Shown: piece by piece, positions 34,906 to 43,741 of the stretch
How the letters are laid out: every line of letters begins with the position of its first letter
Position numbering within the stretch: the first letter of the stretch is position 1
DNA from: an uncultured Clostridium sp.
GTDB lineage: Bacteria; Bacillota; Clostridia; Lachnospirales; Lachnospiraceae
NCBI RefSeq assembly: GCF_900547735.1
Contig: NZ_URHZ01000017.1
Span: 1 to 64,000, forward strand
Direction of reading: 5' to 3'
Length of the DNA stretch: 64,000 nt
Notes under the pieces: generated by a model
The model's input: only the letters and a program-made list of their open reading frames with translations
The model's database searches: none
Told to the model about the DNA's origin: nothing
Position numbers and translations under genes: made by a program

Positions 34906-35985
34906 ATGAAGAAAATGTTAGCAATTGGTATGTCACTTATCATGGCGGCTTCCCTGGCAGGGTGCTCATCGAAAGGAACTGCGGCGGATACGCAGCAGGC
35001 GGCCAAAGAAAGCGCCGGAGGACAGGAAACGGGCGGGGCTAAAACGGCGGGAAAGACTAGAACGATCCAGCTGGGCCACATTGATCCGGCCCAGGATGTG
35101 GATCCTTACCACACGCTGGCAATGAATTTTAAAACAGAGATAGAGGAACTGTCCGGCGGGGCAATCACGGTTGACGTAATTACGGATGCACAGCTTGGCA
35201 GTGAGCTTTCCATGATGGAAGGCATGAACATGGGAACTATCGACATGGCGGTTATTACAAATTTCAGCTTCAGTTCATCAGTACCCGATTTTGCCGTTTT
35301 TGATCTGCCTTACCTGTTTCTGAGCCGTGAGCAGGCCCATGCGGTTCTGGACGACGTAGCCATAACCGATGCAATGGAGGAGGAACTTTACAATGATTTC
35401 GGCGTTAAAATTTTAAGCTGGGGCGAGGGCGGTTTCAGAAGCACCATCAATAAAAAACGTCCCATTTATACGCCGGACGATTTAAAGGGAATCAAAATCC
35501 GCGTGCCGGAGAATTCAACCTACGTAGATACATTCAAGGCTCTGGGCGCCAACCCCACAACAATGGCGTCCAGCGAATGTTTTACCGCTCTTCAGCAGGG
35601 TACTATAGACGGTCTGGAGCAGCCGGTTACGCCGATGTATACCTATAAATCATATGAGCTTTGTGATTACATCTCCTTTACGGAACACTTCTACTCCCCC
35701 ATCACGCTCAGCGTATCGAAATTTATCTGGGACGACTTAAGCGATGAGGAAAAGGGATGGTTTGAGGAGGCTGCAAAGAAGGCGGCGGGAGAGGAGCGCG
35801 CATCTGCAAAGGATACGGACGACAAGCTGTTAAAGGAGATGGAGGACGCCGGAGTCCAGGTGAACGAAGTGACGGATAAACAGCAGTTCAGGGATGCGGT
35901 AAAACCGATTCACGAGGCGTTCGCGGCGGATGTAAACGGTGAACTGCTGAGTCAAATTAATGCAAAAATAGCGGAAATCCAGTAA
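34906..35985 (+). CDS. dctP: TRAP transporter solute-binding lipoprotein (DctP family)
   Basis: 359 residues from the ATG at 34906. The signal peptide ends in the lipobox LAGC, followed by a Ala/Gly/Gln-rich linker and then the DctP fold from about residue 50. Hallmarks are GHIDPAQDVDPYHTLAMNF, the MMEGMNMGTIDMAVI loop, and LKGIKIRVPENSTYVDTFKALGANPTTM, which contains the conserved arginine (KIRVPE) that binds the ligand carboxylate. The ligand should be an organic acid. It is followed directly by dctQ and dctM. Confidence 0.93.
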   Translation: MKKMLAIGMSLIMAASLAGCSSKGTAADTQQAAKESAGGQETGGAKTAGKTRTIQLGHIDPAQDVDPYHTLAMNFKTEIEELSGGAITVDVITDAQLGSELSMMEGMNMGTIDMAVITNFSFSSSVPDFAVFDLPYLFLSREQAHAVLDDVAITDAMEEELYNDFGVKILSWGEGGFRSTINKKRPIYTPDDLKGIKIRVPENSTYVDTFKALGANPTTMASSECFTALQQGTIDGLEQPVTPMYTYKSYELCDYISFTEHFYSPITLSVSKFIWDDLSDEEKGWFEEAAKKAAGEERASAKDTDDKLLKEMEDAGVQVNEVTDKQQFRDAVKPIHEAFAADVNGELLSQINAKIAEIQ

Positions 35986-36008
35986 TCGGCCGGGCGAGGA
36001 GAAGGCTT

Positions 36009-36548
36009 ATGAGAAATGCGATGGATAAAGTGTGCGGTCTGGTCAACAGGATTTACGGAGGAGCGGCCCTGCTCCTCCTGGCCGTCCTGACCGGAGCCAT
36101 GGCCGTACAGGTTTTTACTAGATATGTGCTGGGAGCCTCCCTGTCGGGTACGGAGGAGCTGGGGCGGTACTGCTTCATCTGGATGACGATGCTGGGAGCC
36201 AGCATCTGTGTCTCGACAGACTCCCATGCGGCCGTGACAATCCTGAATGATCACTTAAAGGGGAAAATGAAGGGCGGACATAAAATAACGGTGGATCTCC
36301 TGATTCTGGCCTGTGCGGTGCTTCTGTTTGCGCAGGGAATCAAGATGGCGTCCATGACAACGAGGCAGCTTACGCCAACCCTGCATATTCCGATGTCCGT
36401 TATCTACTGTTCCCTTCCAGTCGGGGCATTCGGCATCATACTGAACGGGATCAACAACCTGCTTAAGAGAATGGCCGGACCCGGGCGGACGGAAGAGATT
36501 ACCACCGCAGAAGATAAGGTACAAAGCGGAGAAAGGGGGGAGCGGTAG
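36009..36548 (+). CDS. dctQ: TRAP transporter small permease (DctQ)
   Basis: 179 residues with four hydrophobic segments and the family pattern VFTRYVLGASLSGTEELGRYCFIWMTMLGAS. It begins 23 nt after dctP with a GAGGAGAAGG site, and its stop codon directly precedes the dctM start. The C-terminal tail after residue ~155 is charged. It forms the membrane complex with DctM. Confidence 0.93.
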   Translation: MRNAMDKVCGLVNRIYGGAALLLLAVLTGAMAVQVFTRYVLGASLSGTEELGRYCFIWMTMLGASICVSTDSHAAVTILNDHLKGKMKGGHKITVDLLILACAVLLFAQGIKMASMTTRQLTPTLHIPMSVIYCSLPVGAFGIILNGINNLLKRMAGPGRTEEITTAEDKVQSGERGER

Positions 36549-37826
36549 ATGGAAGTTGCACTGTTATTAGGGGTTATGATGATACTTCTGGCATATGGCG
36601 TTCCCATTGCTTTTTCTATTGGGATTTCCAGCAGTATCTTTCTGATGGTGACACAGATGAAACCGCTGATCCTGATTGCCCAGAGAACGGTTCTGGGAAC
36701 GGACAGCTTTCCGCTTCTGGCGATCCCTCTTTTTACGCTGGGTGGATATCTGATGGAGTCCAGCGGGCTTTCCAAACGTCTCGTCGGCTGCATTGAAAAA
36801 CTGCTGGGCGGCGCGCCGGGGAGCGTGGGAACCGTCACAATTGTCTGCTGTACGATTTTTGCGGCTCTTACCGGTTCCGGTCCGGCTACCGTAGCGGCCA
36901 TCGGGGCTATCATGCTCCCGGCCATGCTGAAGAACGGTTACAGCAAATCGGAGACGGGGGGCATCCTGGCGGCGGCCGGTTCTCTGGGTCCGGTGATACC
37001 GCCGAGTATCTGCATGATTGTATACGGCAGTACGATGAATGTATCCATACCGGAAATGTTCGTGGCTGCGATTGTGCCGGGACTTTTGCTGGCCGCTTCC
37101 TTTGTTGCGGTCAATCTGGTGACCAACCGGAATAAAAAAGCTGCCGCCACCGTCAGTTACAGCAGAAAAGAGGTAATGGAGTCCTTTATACAGGCGGTGC
37201 CGGTTCTGCTTCTCCCGGTCATCATCCTGGGCGGTATTTATACCGGGATCTTTACACCGACCGAAGCGGCGGTAACATGCGTAATCTACAGTCTTGTACT
37301 GGGAATCGCCTACAGGGAGATGAAGCTGTCGGATCTGATCAGCGCAATGAAGAAGACGGTTGTGACCTCGGGTATGGTAATGTTTATCATGGCCATGTCG
37401 GCCAATTTCGGCTGGATTCTGTCCGCCGCCAAAATACCGACCACCGTGGCTAATGCGCTGGTGCCGTATCTGGGCAGCCGGTTTGTCTTTACGGTGCTGC
37501 TCTTAATTCTGCTTTTTGTGGCGGGCTGTTTTATGGAGGTTCTGGCCCTTGTTGTCATTCTGGCGCCAATCCTGATTCCGATAGGAGTCCAGCTTGGAAT
37601 GGATCCGCTGCATCTGGGAGTCACCTTCTGCATTGCGCTTGTCATGGGACTGATTACACCGCCCTTCGGCATGAATCTGTTTACCGCGGCGGCAGTCTGC
37701 GATACTACATTTGTGGAAATTGTTAAGGGGGCTCTGCCCTATATCTGTGTGGCGCTTATCATGATCACCCTGTTTGCGTTCGTGCCCCAGATCACCTTAT
37801 TCCTTCCCGGATTGATGGCGGGGTGA
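36549..37826 (+). CDS. dctM: TRAP transporter large permease (DctM)
   Basis: 425 residues, about twelve hydrophobic segments. DctM motifs are present: ALTGSGPATVAAIGAIMLPAM, GSLGPVIPPSICMIVYG and, in the second half, GLITPPFGMNLFTAAAV. It is the same length as the TRAP-like permease at 23045 but a different sequence type. It starts immediately at the end of dctQ. Confidence 0.95.
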   Translation: MEVALLLGVMMILLAYGVPIAFSIGISSSIFLMVTQMKPLILIAQRTVLGTDSFPLLAIPLFTLGGYLMESSGLSKRLVGCIEKLLGGAPGSVGTVTIVCCTIFAALTGSGPATVAAIGAIMLPAMLKNGYSKSETGGILAAAGSLGPVIPPSICMIVYGSTMNVSIPEMFVAAIVPGLLLAASFVAVNLVTNRNKKAAATVSYSRKEVMESFIQAVPVLLLPVIILGGIYTGIFTPTEAAVTCVIYSLVLGIAYREMKLSDLISAMKKTVVTSGMVMFIMAMSANFGWILSAAKIPTTVANALVPYLGSRFVFTVLLLILLFVAGCFMEVLALVVILAPILIPIGVQLGMDPLHLGVTFCIALVMGLITPPFGMNLFTAAAVCDTTFVEIVKGALPYICVALIMITLFAFVPQITLFLPGLMAG

Positions 37827-37830
37827 CGGC

Positions 37831-38649
37831 ATGGTGAAGAGAAACCTATTAAAAGGTGTGACGGAGCTGCATGTCCATCCATCACCCGACATACAGCCGA
37901 GAAAATTCACGGATTTGGAACTGGCGGAGCAGATGAAGGCGTCGGAAGCAGCGGCCGTCGTGCTGAAATCCCATACGTTTCCTACGATGGCGCGGGCGGA
38001 AGCCGCGTCGAGAGCGGCCGGTTTTCCCGTGTTCGGTTCCATCACCCTGAATGATGAAGTAGGGGGATTCAATCCGGCGGCGGTGGAGACGGCCCTGAAT
38101 CTGGGGGCTAAAACGGTATGGATGCCCACGAAGAGTGCAGAGAACCACAGAAAATATTTTAATCTGCCGGGCGGTTTGAATGCTTTGGAAGGGGGAAGGG
38201 TGAGGGACGAACTGGAATCCATCCTGCGCATGATTGCAGACAGGGATGTCATCCTGTCCACGGGGCACCTGTCATTTCAGGAGCAGAGAGCCGTCATTGC
38301 AAGGGCCAGGGAGCTGGGGGTCAAGAAAATCGTGATTGATCACCCGGAACTGTCTCTGACAAGGCTCACTGTCCCGGAACAGAAATATCTTCAGGAATAC
38401 GGCGTCTACTTCCTGCGCTGCGCGGTATATCTGGATTTAAGCCGGTCGTACGGGGATGTGTTTTATAACCTTTCGGAGCTTGGATGTTCCGATACGGTGC
38501 TCTCTACGGATGGCGGCAACATCGGACTTCCGGACTGGCCGAAACTGATGGAGGAATATCTCCAGTATCTTCTCAGCCATGGGGTTACGGAGGAAGAGCT
38601 GAATCTGATGACAAAGGACAATCCTGCAAACCTGCTGAATCTGGTATAA
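37831..38649 (+). CDS. DUF6282-like metal-dependent hydrolase-type protein
   Basis: 272 residues, starting 4 nt after dctM and therefore in the same operon. It opens with a metal-site-like THLHVHP-type pattern (VTELHVHPSPD) and has KSHTFPT, STGHLSF, IDHPELS and STDGGN placed as in a TIM-barrel amidohydrolase or PHP-like fold. I recall this family as DUF6282. It probably acts on the acid imported by the TRAP system or a derivative, but no reaction can be stated. Confidence 0.65.
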   Translation: MVKRNLLKGVTELHVHPSPDIQPRKFTDLELAEQMKASEAAAVVLKSHTFPTMARAEAASRAAGFPVFGSITLNDEVGGFNPAAVETALNLGAKTVWMPTKSAENHRKYFNLPGGLNALEGGRVRDELESILRMIADRDVILSTGHLSFQEQRAVIARARELGVKKIVIDHPELSLTRLTVPEQKYLQEYGVYFLRCAVYLDLSRSYGDVFYNLSELGCSDTVLSTDGGNIGLPDWPKLMEEYLQYLLSHGVTEEELNLMTKDNPANLLNLV

Positions 38650-38711
38650 TAAAATAATGGTGATACAACGAAAGGTATGGCAGTGATCTTTTCGTTGGTG
38701 ATCAGTAAAAG

Positions 38712-38760
38712 AGGCAAGGCATCCATGAACCTTAAAAACGGTTTACGGGATGCCCTGCCT
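38712..38760 (+). terminator. Long hairpin between the TRAP operon and a LysR gene
   Basis: AGGCAAGGCATCC (38712-38724) pairs with GGGATGCCCTGCCT (38747-38760) with one mismatch, followed by TTCC. The T-run is short, so it may be a weak terminator for the TRAP operon or a leader structure of the LysR mRNA. Confidence 0.45.
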
Positions 38761-38784
38761 TTCCGTGTGGGGAGGGAGCAAGTT

Positions 38785-39699
38785 ATGACATTAAAGGAAT
38801 TGAAATATATCGTGGCAATCGCGGAAGAAAACAGCATTTCCCGCGCGTCCGAAAGACTGTATGTATCGCAGCCGTATCTCAGCCAGTGCCTGATGCGGAT
38901 TGAACGCCAGCATGATATGCCTCTTTTTAAGAGGACTCAGAACGGCCTTGTCCTGACTTTTGCAGGGGAACAGTATGTGGAAACGGCAAGAAAGATTATG
39001 AAACTCTATAATGACTTTGAAACTGGACTGTGCGAGATCAGCAATATGAGAAAGGGGCGCCTGACCATCGGCTCAACCATTCATCTGGGTTCCATTGCCT
39101 TTTCCACAATTCTGCCGATTTTCAGGGAACTGTATCCCAATATTGAGATTCGGATCAGGGAGGGGCCGTCACAAAAAATAGAGGAATACATAATGGCTTC
39201 AAAGGTGGATATCGGGCTGCTCCACTGTCCTCTGAAGGACGAAGCCATCTCCTGCGTCCCAATCTGTGAGAATAATTTTGTGGCCGTGCTGCCGAAAGAC
39301 AGCCTTCTGCGGGAGCATTTTTATGAAAAGAAGGAGAGCTCGTTTCCGTTCATCGATCCCAGGCGGTTTGCAGGGGAAAAGTTTGTTCTGGCTTATCCCT
39401 ATCAGCGGGTCAGGCAGATTTCGGATCAGATCCTCGCCGCGGCGGGGATTAAACCCGCCGCGTATTTGGAGACCAGCAGCGTCCAGACCGCGATGTGCCT
39501 GTCCTCTGTGGGACTCGGGATTTCCTTTATGCCGGAAAACTATATTGCCCTGTTCAACTGCCCGGTGGAACCCCAGTTCTGCCGGATGGAGGAGGAATTT
39601 GGGGCAAAATGGACGATGGGGGTGGCCTATGATTCCAGGGATACGCTGAGTGGGCCGGCGAAGGAGTTTATCAGGATTATGAAGGCGAATATGGGGTAG
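38785..39699 (+). CDS. LysR-family regulator
   Basis: 304 residues from the ATG at 38785 with GGGAGGGAG upstream. The winged helix (SISRASERLYVSQPYLSQCLMRIERQHDMPLFKR) and the effector domain (GRLTIGSTIHLGS onward) are normal. It lies downstream of, and in the same direction as, the TRAP/DUF6282 operon and may control it. It is less similar to the other two LysR proteins here than they are to each other. Confidence 0.92.
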   Translation: MTLKELKYIVAIAEENSISRASERLYVSQPYLSQCLMRIERQHDMPLFKRTQNGLVLTFAGEQYVETARKIMKLYNDFETGLCEISNMRKGRLTIGSTIHLGSIAFSTILPIFRELYPNIEIRIREGPSQKIEEYIMASKVDIGLLHCPLKDEAISCVPICENNFVAVLPKDSLLREHFYEKKESSFPFIDPRRFAGEKFVLAYPYQRVRQISDQILAAAGIKPAAYLETSSVQTAMCLSSVGLGISFMPENYIALFNCPVEPQFCRMEEEFGAKWTMGVAYDSRDTLSGPAKEFIRIMKANMG

Positions 39700-39842
39700 A
39701 TGGAAAAATGCAAAGTTGACTTTCTGGTATAAACCGCACTTAATCTCAGGTACAGGTAGACTTTGAAATTGAAGCATAACTCGATATTCTTTAATAAATA
39801 TTTTTTATCCTTATTTTCCCATATTGACTTATCAGATAAACC

Positions 39843-39871
39843 TTGCAATTTCTACCCTGTCCTCGTATAAT
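39843..39871 (+). promoter_or_regulatory. Sigma-A promoter of the LysR gene at 39903
   Basis: TTGCAA (39843-39848), a 17-bp spacer, TATAAT (39866-39871), with a leader of about 25 nt. Confidence 0.65.
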
Positions 39872-39902
39872 TTTACCTGAAAGAAAGGGAGGAACTGATG
39901 CC

Positions 39903-40838
39903 ATGAATTTCCTTAATCTGGAATATTTTATTGTGACTGCGGAAGAGATGAACTTCACGAAGGCAGCAAAACGGTTATTTATATCCCAACAGTCGCTCAG
40001 CAATCATATTGCAAAGCTGGAAGACTGCTTCGGTGTTCAGCTTTTTGATAGAAGCGCACCGCTTACTCTTACGCTGGCAGGGCAGAGTCTGTTAAAAAAT
40101 GCAAGAAAGATTCTGGCGGATAAAAAAGAAGCGGAGCTGGAACTTCAGGATATCAAAGATTTTAAGAATGCTACGCTAACTATCGGTGTTCCAATTACGC
40201 GTGGAGCATTTATCCTGCCTCCGCTGCTGATACAATTTAAAAAGGATTTTCCGCAGGTGAAGGTGTTGGTGGTAGAAGGTACATCCAATATGATAACGGA
40301 AGCTCTTTATGAGGGACGCGTTGATTTTACCATTGGATTTGAACTTGATGATGAAGAGAAAATCACAACCGAAATACTTCAGGAGGAGCATACACTGATA
40401 GTTGTTCCGGACAACATAATGAAAGAATATATTCCAGAAAACGAGAGGGAGAGGATCCTTGCTCAGAAATTTCTTCCATTACAGGAATTTGCCCATTGTC
40501 CACTGATTAAAATGAATCATTGCAGCTGGATTGGTGGAATGTTTGAACGAATTTGTGACGAAGAAGGCATATGCGGTAATATTGTTTTTGAGACAGCAAA
40601 TGTTACTACCATGGTGTCCATGTGTGCAGCCGGTTTGGGTGTGATTTTGTGTCCGAGTATCTTTGTGGAAGAAGCGAACCTCGCTTTGAGCTATAAGGGG
40701 CGCGTTAATATTCATAAATTTATTCTTGATTTTCCCAATGCCCATAAAATGATCGCAATTAATTATTTGAAAAATAAATATCAAACGAAAGCCGCCCATA
40801 AATTTATTGCAATGACAAAGAAAATGATGAAAAAATAA
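39903..40838 (+). CDS. LysR-family regulator (paralogue of the one at 30248)
   Basis: 311 residues from the ATG at 39903; GAAAGGGAGG lies about ten bases upstream. It begins MNFLNLEYFIVTAEEMNFTKAAKRLFISQQSLSNHIAKLE, nearly the same as the regulator at 30248, and has the same length. It is convergent with the opine dehydrogenase gene and lies about 1.4 kb from the second AbgT gene, so it is the best local candidate to control them. Confidence 0.92.
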   Translation: MNFLNLEYFIVTAEEMNFTKAAKRLFISQQSLSNHIAKLEDCFGVQLFDRSAPLTLTLAGQSLLKNARKILADKKEAELELQDIKDFKNATLTIGVPITRGAFILPPLLIQFKKDFPQVKVLVVEGTSNMITEALYEGRVDFTIGFELDDEEKITTEILQEEHTLIVVPDNIMKEYIPENERERILAQKFLPLQEFAHCPLIKMNHCSWIGGMFERICDEEGICGNIVFETANVTTMVSMCAAGLGVILCPSIFVEEANLALSYKGRVNIHKFILDFPNAHKMIAINYLKNKYQTKAAHKFIAMTKKMMKK

Positions 40839-40860
40839 ATGAATTAAAGAAATACATAGG

Positions 40861-40914
40861 AGAATGCCGTAATGGTTCGGGAATTATGCGCCCGGAACAT
40901 TACGGCATTCTTTA
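40861..40914. terminator. Bidirectional terminator between LysR and opine dehydrogenase
   Basis: AGAATGCCGTAATG (40861-40874) pairs with CATTACGGCATTCT (40898-40911), with partial GTTCGGG/CCCGGAA continuation, and is followed by TT. Confidence 0.75.
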
Positions 40915-40929
40915 ATGGATTGATGATTT

Positions 40930-41961
40930 TTATATGTAACAGGAAAAATTTAGTTTCTCCAGACATGGTCCCATGGACAAATAGTCGGTTTCCATATATA
41001 GACTGATAATCTGAACCAGGGTATAAAGGCAGGGAGTTTCTATGCCGAGTTTTTTTCCAAGATGTATGTATGGAACGAGCCCGTAGGGAAGATCTTCAGA
41101 AAGATAACGGTGCTCCAGAGTAGTAGGGCCTTTTGTGACAGAATAGGCTGCCGTGTTGTGAAATACATCATATAGATTTTTCTGCTTTTGTGGCCAGAAT
41201 GCATTTAACATTTCTAACTGAGTTGGAGCCTCAATTCCACAGGCGCGTACCACATTTACCCGTTCCTGATCAATTTTTTCCATGAAACGGGTGACTCGTG
41301 GCGTGGCTCCTGTCCCAAAAAGCAGGAAATCCTCACCGTTTTCCATACGGGTAAGATTAAAAAGCGCGAGAGGACCATGGGAGATAGGGTTAGAGTTATT
41401 TAGCGAGGTATACAGCACGCTGGGAGCGGGATAAAGCTGTGGAAAAAGTGGATGTAAATATTCCAGTAAACTTTGGTTTTTTGTGGGATCCGTGCAGGAA
41501 AATGAAATTTGCTTTTTGATAGTCTTCAGATAAATAGAATCAGGGGTCGGCGAATTACATAAGATCAGCTGCCCATTGGTCTCGGAGATAATACAGTCTT
41601 TGATGGCTGCCTCTTTCCCCAATTCCTGTTCAAACTCAACAGCACCCCAACAGCCATTTGTGATTAAGATGTTCTGGCCGGGTTCCAATAAACCTTGGAG
41701 AGCAGCAGCAAGGGGGCGATGTCCGGAAGCGACTGTACACACCAGAATTAAGTCACTTCCTTTTACGGCCATAGAGAGGGCTGTAGTAGCTGGAATATGG
41801 AATAATCCTTCGATGCAGCCGGTTGCGGTAATTCCTTTTTCTGTGATTGGTTCCAGTCTGGAAGGAGAGCGGTCATAGAGAATAACTTGATGACCATGTT
41901 GGGTCAAAAATACAGCATTTGCCTTACCGGTGTTACCGGCACCCAGTATTGTAATTTTCAT
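40930..41961 (-). CDS. Opine (octopine/nopaline-type) dehydrogenase
   Basis: 343 residues. The N-terminal Rossmann motif ILGAGNTGKANA and the AVKGSDLILVCTVASGH segment fit the NAD(P)-dependent octopine/nopaline dehydrogenase family. The C-terminal helical domain contains NSNPISHGPLALFN, whose His is the likely catalytic base. Such enzymes join an amino acid and a 2-keto acid by reductive condensation or, in reverse, split opines. Beside an AbgT transporter, an M24 hydrolase and a cysteine desulfidase-like protein, breakdown of imported opine-like compounds is an attractive but unproved role. The ATG at 41961 sits 238 bp from the divergent abgT start. Confidence 0.85.
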   Translation of the reverse strand: MKITILGAGNTGKANAVFLTQHGHQVILYDRSPSRLEPITEKGITATGCIEGLFHIPATTALSMAVKGSDLILVCTVASGHRPLAAALQGLLEPGQNILITNGCWGAVEFEQELGKEAAIKDCIISETNGQLILCNSPTPDSIYLKTIKKQISFSCTDPTKNQSLLEYLHPLFPQLYPAPSVLYTSLNNSNPISHGPLALFNLTRMENGEDFLLFGTGATPRVTRFMEKIDQERVNVVRACGIEAPTQLEMLNAFWPQKQKNLYDVFHNTAAYSVTKGPTTLEHRYLSEDLPYGLVPYIHLGKKLGIETPCLYTLVQIISLYMETDYLSMGPCLEKLNFSCYI

Positions 41962-42199
41962 ATTTCTTCACATCCTTTGTTTTTTTAGTGATTTTAACAT
42001 ATAATTTGGTATTTTTCAAACAAATTACATAAAAAGTATGATTTAACAGCCAAAAGGCTGTGGCTGTATCGTGGAAAGCTGTTGGACGATAAGGGGCAAA
42101 ACACTGTAAAATTTTACTATAGATTTGGGGGCGCGCCAGTAGTCTATACGTCAAAAATGACAAAGATGTCTGCGTATGAGAAAGGATGGGAAGGTAAAA
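41962..42199. promoter_or_regulatory. Divergent control region between opine dehydrogenase and abgT
   Basis: 238 bp without a gene. It is A/T-rich on the left (TATAATTTGG near 42000) and contains a small hairpin ACAGCC-AAAA-GGCTGT at about 42047-42062. TTTACTATAGAT near 42113 could be a -10 region for abgT. I could not fix a single promoter or operator. Confidence 0.4.
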
Positions 42200-43726
42200 A
42201 TGGGAGAGAAAAAAGTAAAACGAAGTCCGTTGGAAGGCTTTTTGCACGGCATAGAAGTAATGGGTAATAAAATTCCAAATCCAATGCTGTTATTTATATA
42301 TTTGTGCATTGGTGTAGTTGCAATTTCTGCGATATGTTCCATTTTTCATGTCAGTGCGATTAATCCGGTTAATAACGAGGTGGTAGAGGTTGTTAATCTG
42401 TTCAGCCGCGAAGGATTCGTAAAAATGCTCACCACGTTTGTTACCAACTTTACCGGCACCTCTGCCTTGGGTCTGACATTGACCTGTATGCTCGGTGTAG
42501 GTGTAGCAGAAGCTTCGGGCCTGTTTCATGTGGCACTTCGGGGACTTGCCAACACAAAGGGTTCCGACCTGAAAGTAATAGTAATCTTTACATTTGTCTG
42601 CGTTATGGCAGATTGCACCGGCGGTGCAGGATTTGTTGTAATGCCACCTCTGGGAGCGCTTATCTGGGCAGCAATGGGACGTAACCCAATGGCCGGTATG
42701 CTGGCCGCCTATGCTTCTGTATCAGGTGCGTTTGCATCTAACCTGATGATTACATCAATGGATGTAGTAAATATGGGGTATACCGAAGCGGCAGCTCAGC
42801 TGCTGGTTCCGGACATTGCACTCAGTCCATCCATGAACTGGTATTTTTCAGCAGTTTCAGTTATTTTTCTAACTATTTTTTCAGCGGTAATTACAGTGAA
42901 ACTGGTAGAACCGCGTATGGGATGCTATACAGGTGATTACAGGGAAGAAGCACAGGAACAGGGTGCATATGATAAAAAGGGCCTGAAGGCAGCTGTAATT
43001 GCATTTATAGCGTATGTAGCCATTATTATTATTCTTTCCGCAACAGGAGTTCTGGCAGATGAAACAGGGTCACTTTTGAATTCTGGAGCTCCGCTGATGA
43101 AGGGAATGACGGTTCTTATTGCACTGATGTTTGCTATTCCGGGTGTTGCCTTTGGTTATGCTTCAAAACGTTTTACTAAATTTGACGATGTAGCGGCTGC
43201 AATGACAAGCGCTATGGCCGGTATGGCGGGGTATATTGCGTTATTCTACTTTATCGCACAGTTCCTCAAATATTTTGACTGGTCCAACCTGGGACTGATC
43301 TTAGCTATTAACGGTGCAAATATGCTTGAATCTTCAGGGCTTCCAATTTGGGTTGTATTGATATTATTTGTCATTATGTGCTGCTTCCTGAATCTTTTAA
43401 TTGGGTCTGCTTCCACCAAGTGGTCACTTCTTTCCAGTGTATTTGTTCCGATGTTTATGTTAATGGGATATTCACCGGCATTGGTACAGATGGCTTACAG
43501 AATCGGTGATGCGGTAAGTAATCCCATTTGTCCCACATTTGCTTATTTTGGTATGCTGCTGGCACTTGCTCAGAAGTACGATAAAAAAGCCGGTTTTGGT
43601 ACTCTGATGTCTAATATGATGCCTTACGTAATTGGCTATTTTATATTTATGGTTGCCGAACTGTTAATCTGGTTCTTCCTGGCATTACCGCTCGGACCTA
43701 ACAGCTCGATTTTCTTTACAATGTAA
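42200..43726 (+). CDS. abgT: AbgT-family transporter (paralogue 2)
   Basis: 508 residues from the ATG at 42200. It has the same family hallmarks as the protein at 31293 (GIEVMGNKIPNPMLLFIYL, MADCTGGAGFVVMPPLGALIW, SVSGAFASNLMITSMDVVN, NLLIGSASTKWSLLSSVFVPM) and is colinear with it throughout. Here the M24-fold gene follows the transporter by 15 nt, whereas at the other locus it precedes it. Import of an amino acid conjugate is the likely job. Confidence 0.92.
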   Translation: MGEKKVKRSPLEGFLHGIEVMGNKIPNPMLLFIYLCIGVVAISAICSIFHVSAINPVNNEVVEVVNLFSREGFVKMLTTFVTNFTGTSALGLTLTCMLGVGVAEASGLFHVALRGLANTKGSDLKVIVIFTFVCVMADCTGGAGFVVMPPLGALIWAAMGRNPMAGMLAAYASVSGAFASNLMITSMDVVNMGYTEAAAQLLVPDIALSPSMNWYFSAVSVIFLTIFSAVITVKLVEPRMGCYTGDYREEAQEQGAYDKKGLKAAVIAFIAYVAIIIILSATGVLADETGSLLNSGAPLMKGMTVLIALMFAIPGVAFGYASKRFTKFDDVAAAMTSAMAGMAGYIALFYFIAQFLKYFDWSNLGLILAINGANMLESSGLPIWVVLILFVIMCCFLNLLIGSASTKWSLLSSVFVPMFMLMGYSPALVQMAYRIGDAVSNPICPTFAYFGMLLALAQKYDKKAGFGTLMSNMMPYVIGYFIFMVAELLIWFFLALPLGPNSSIFFTM

Positions 43727-43741
43727 TCAGGGGGTTTTAGT

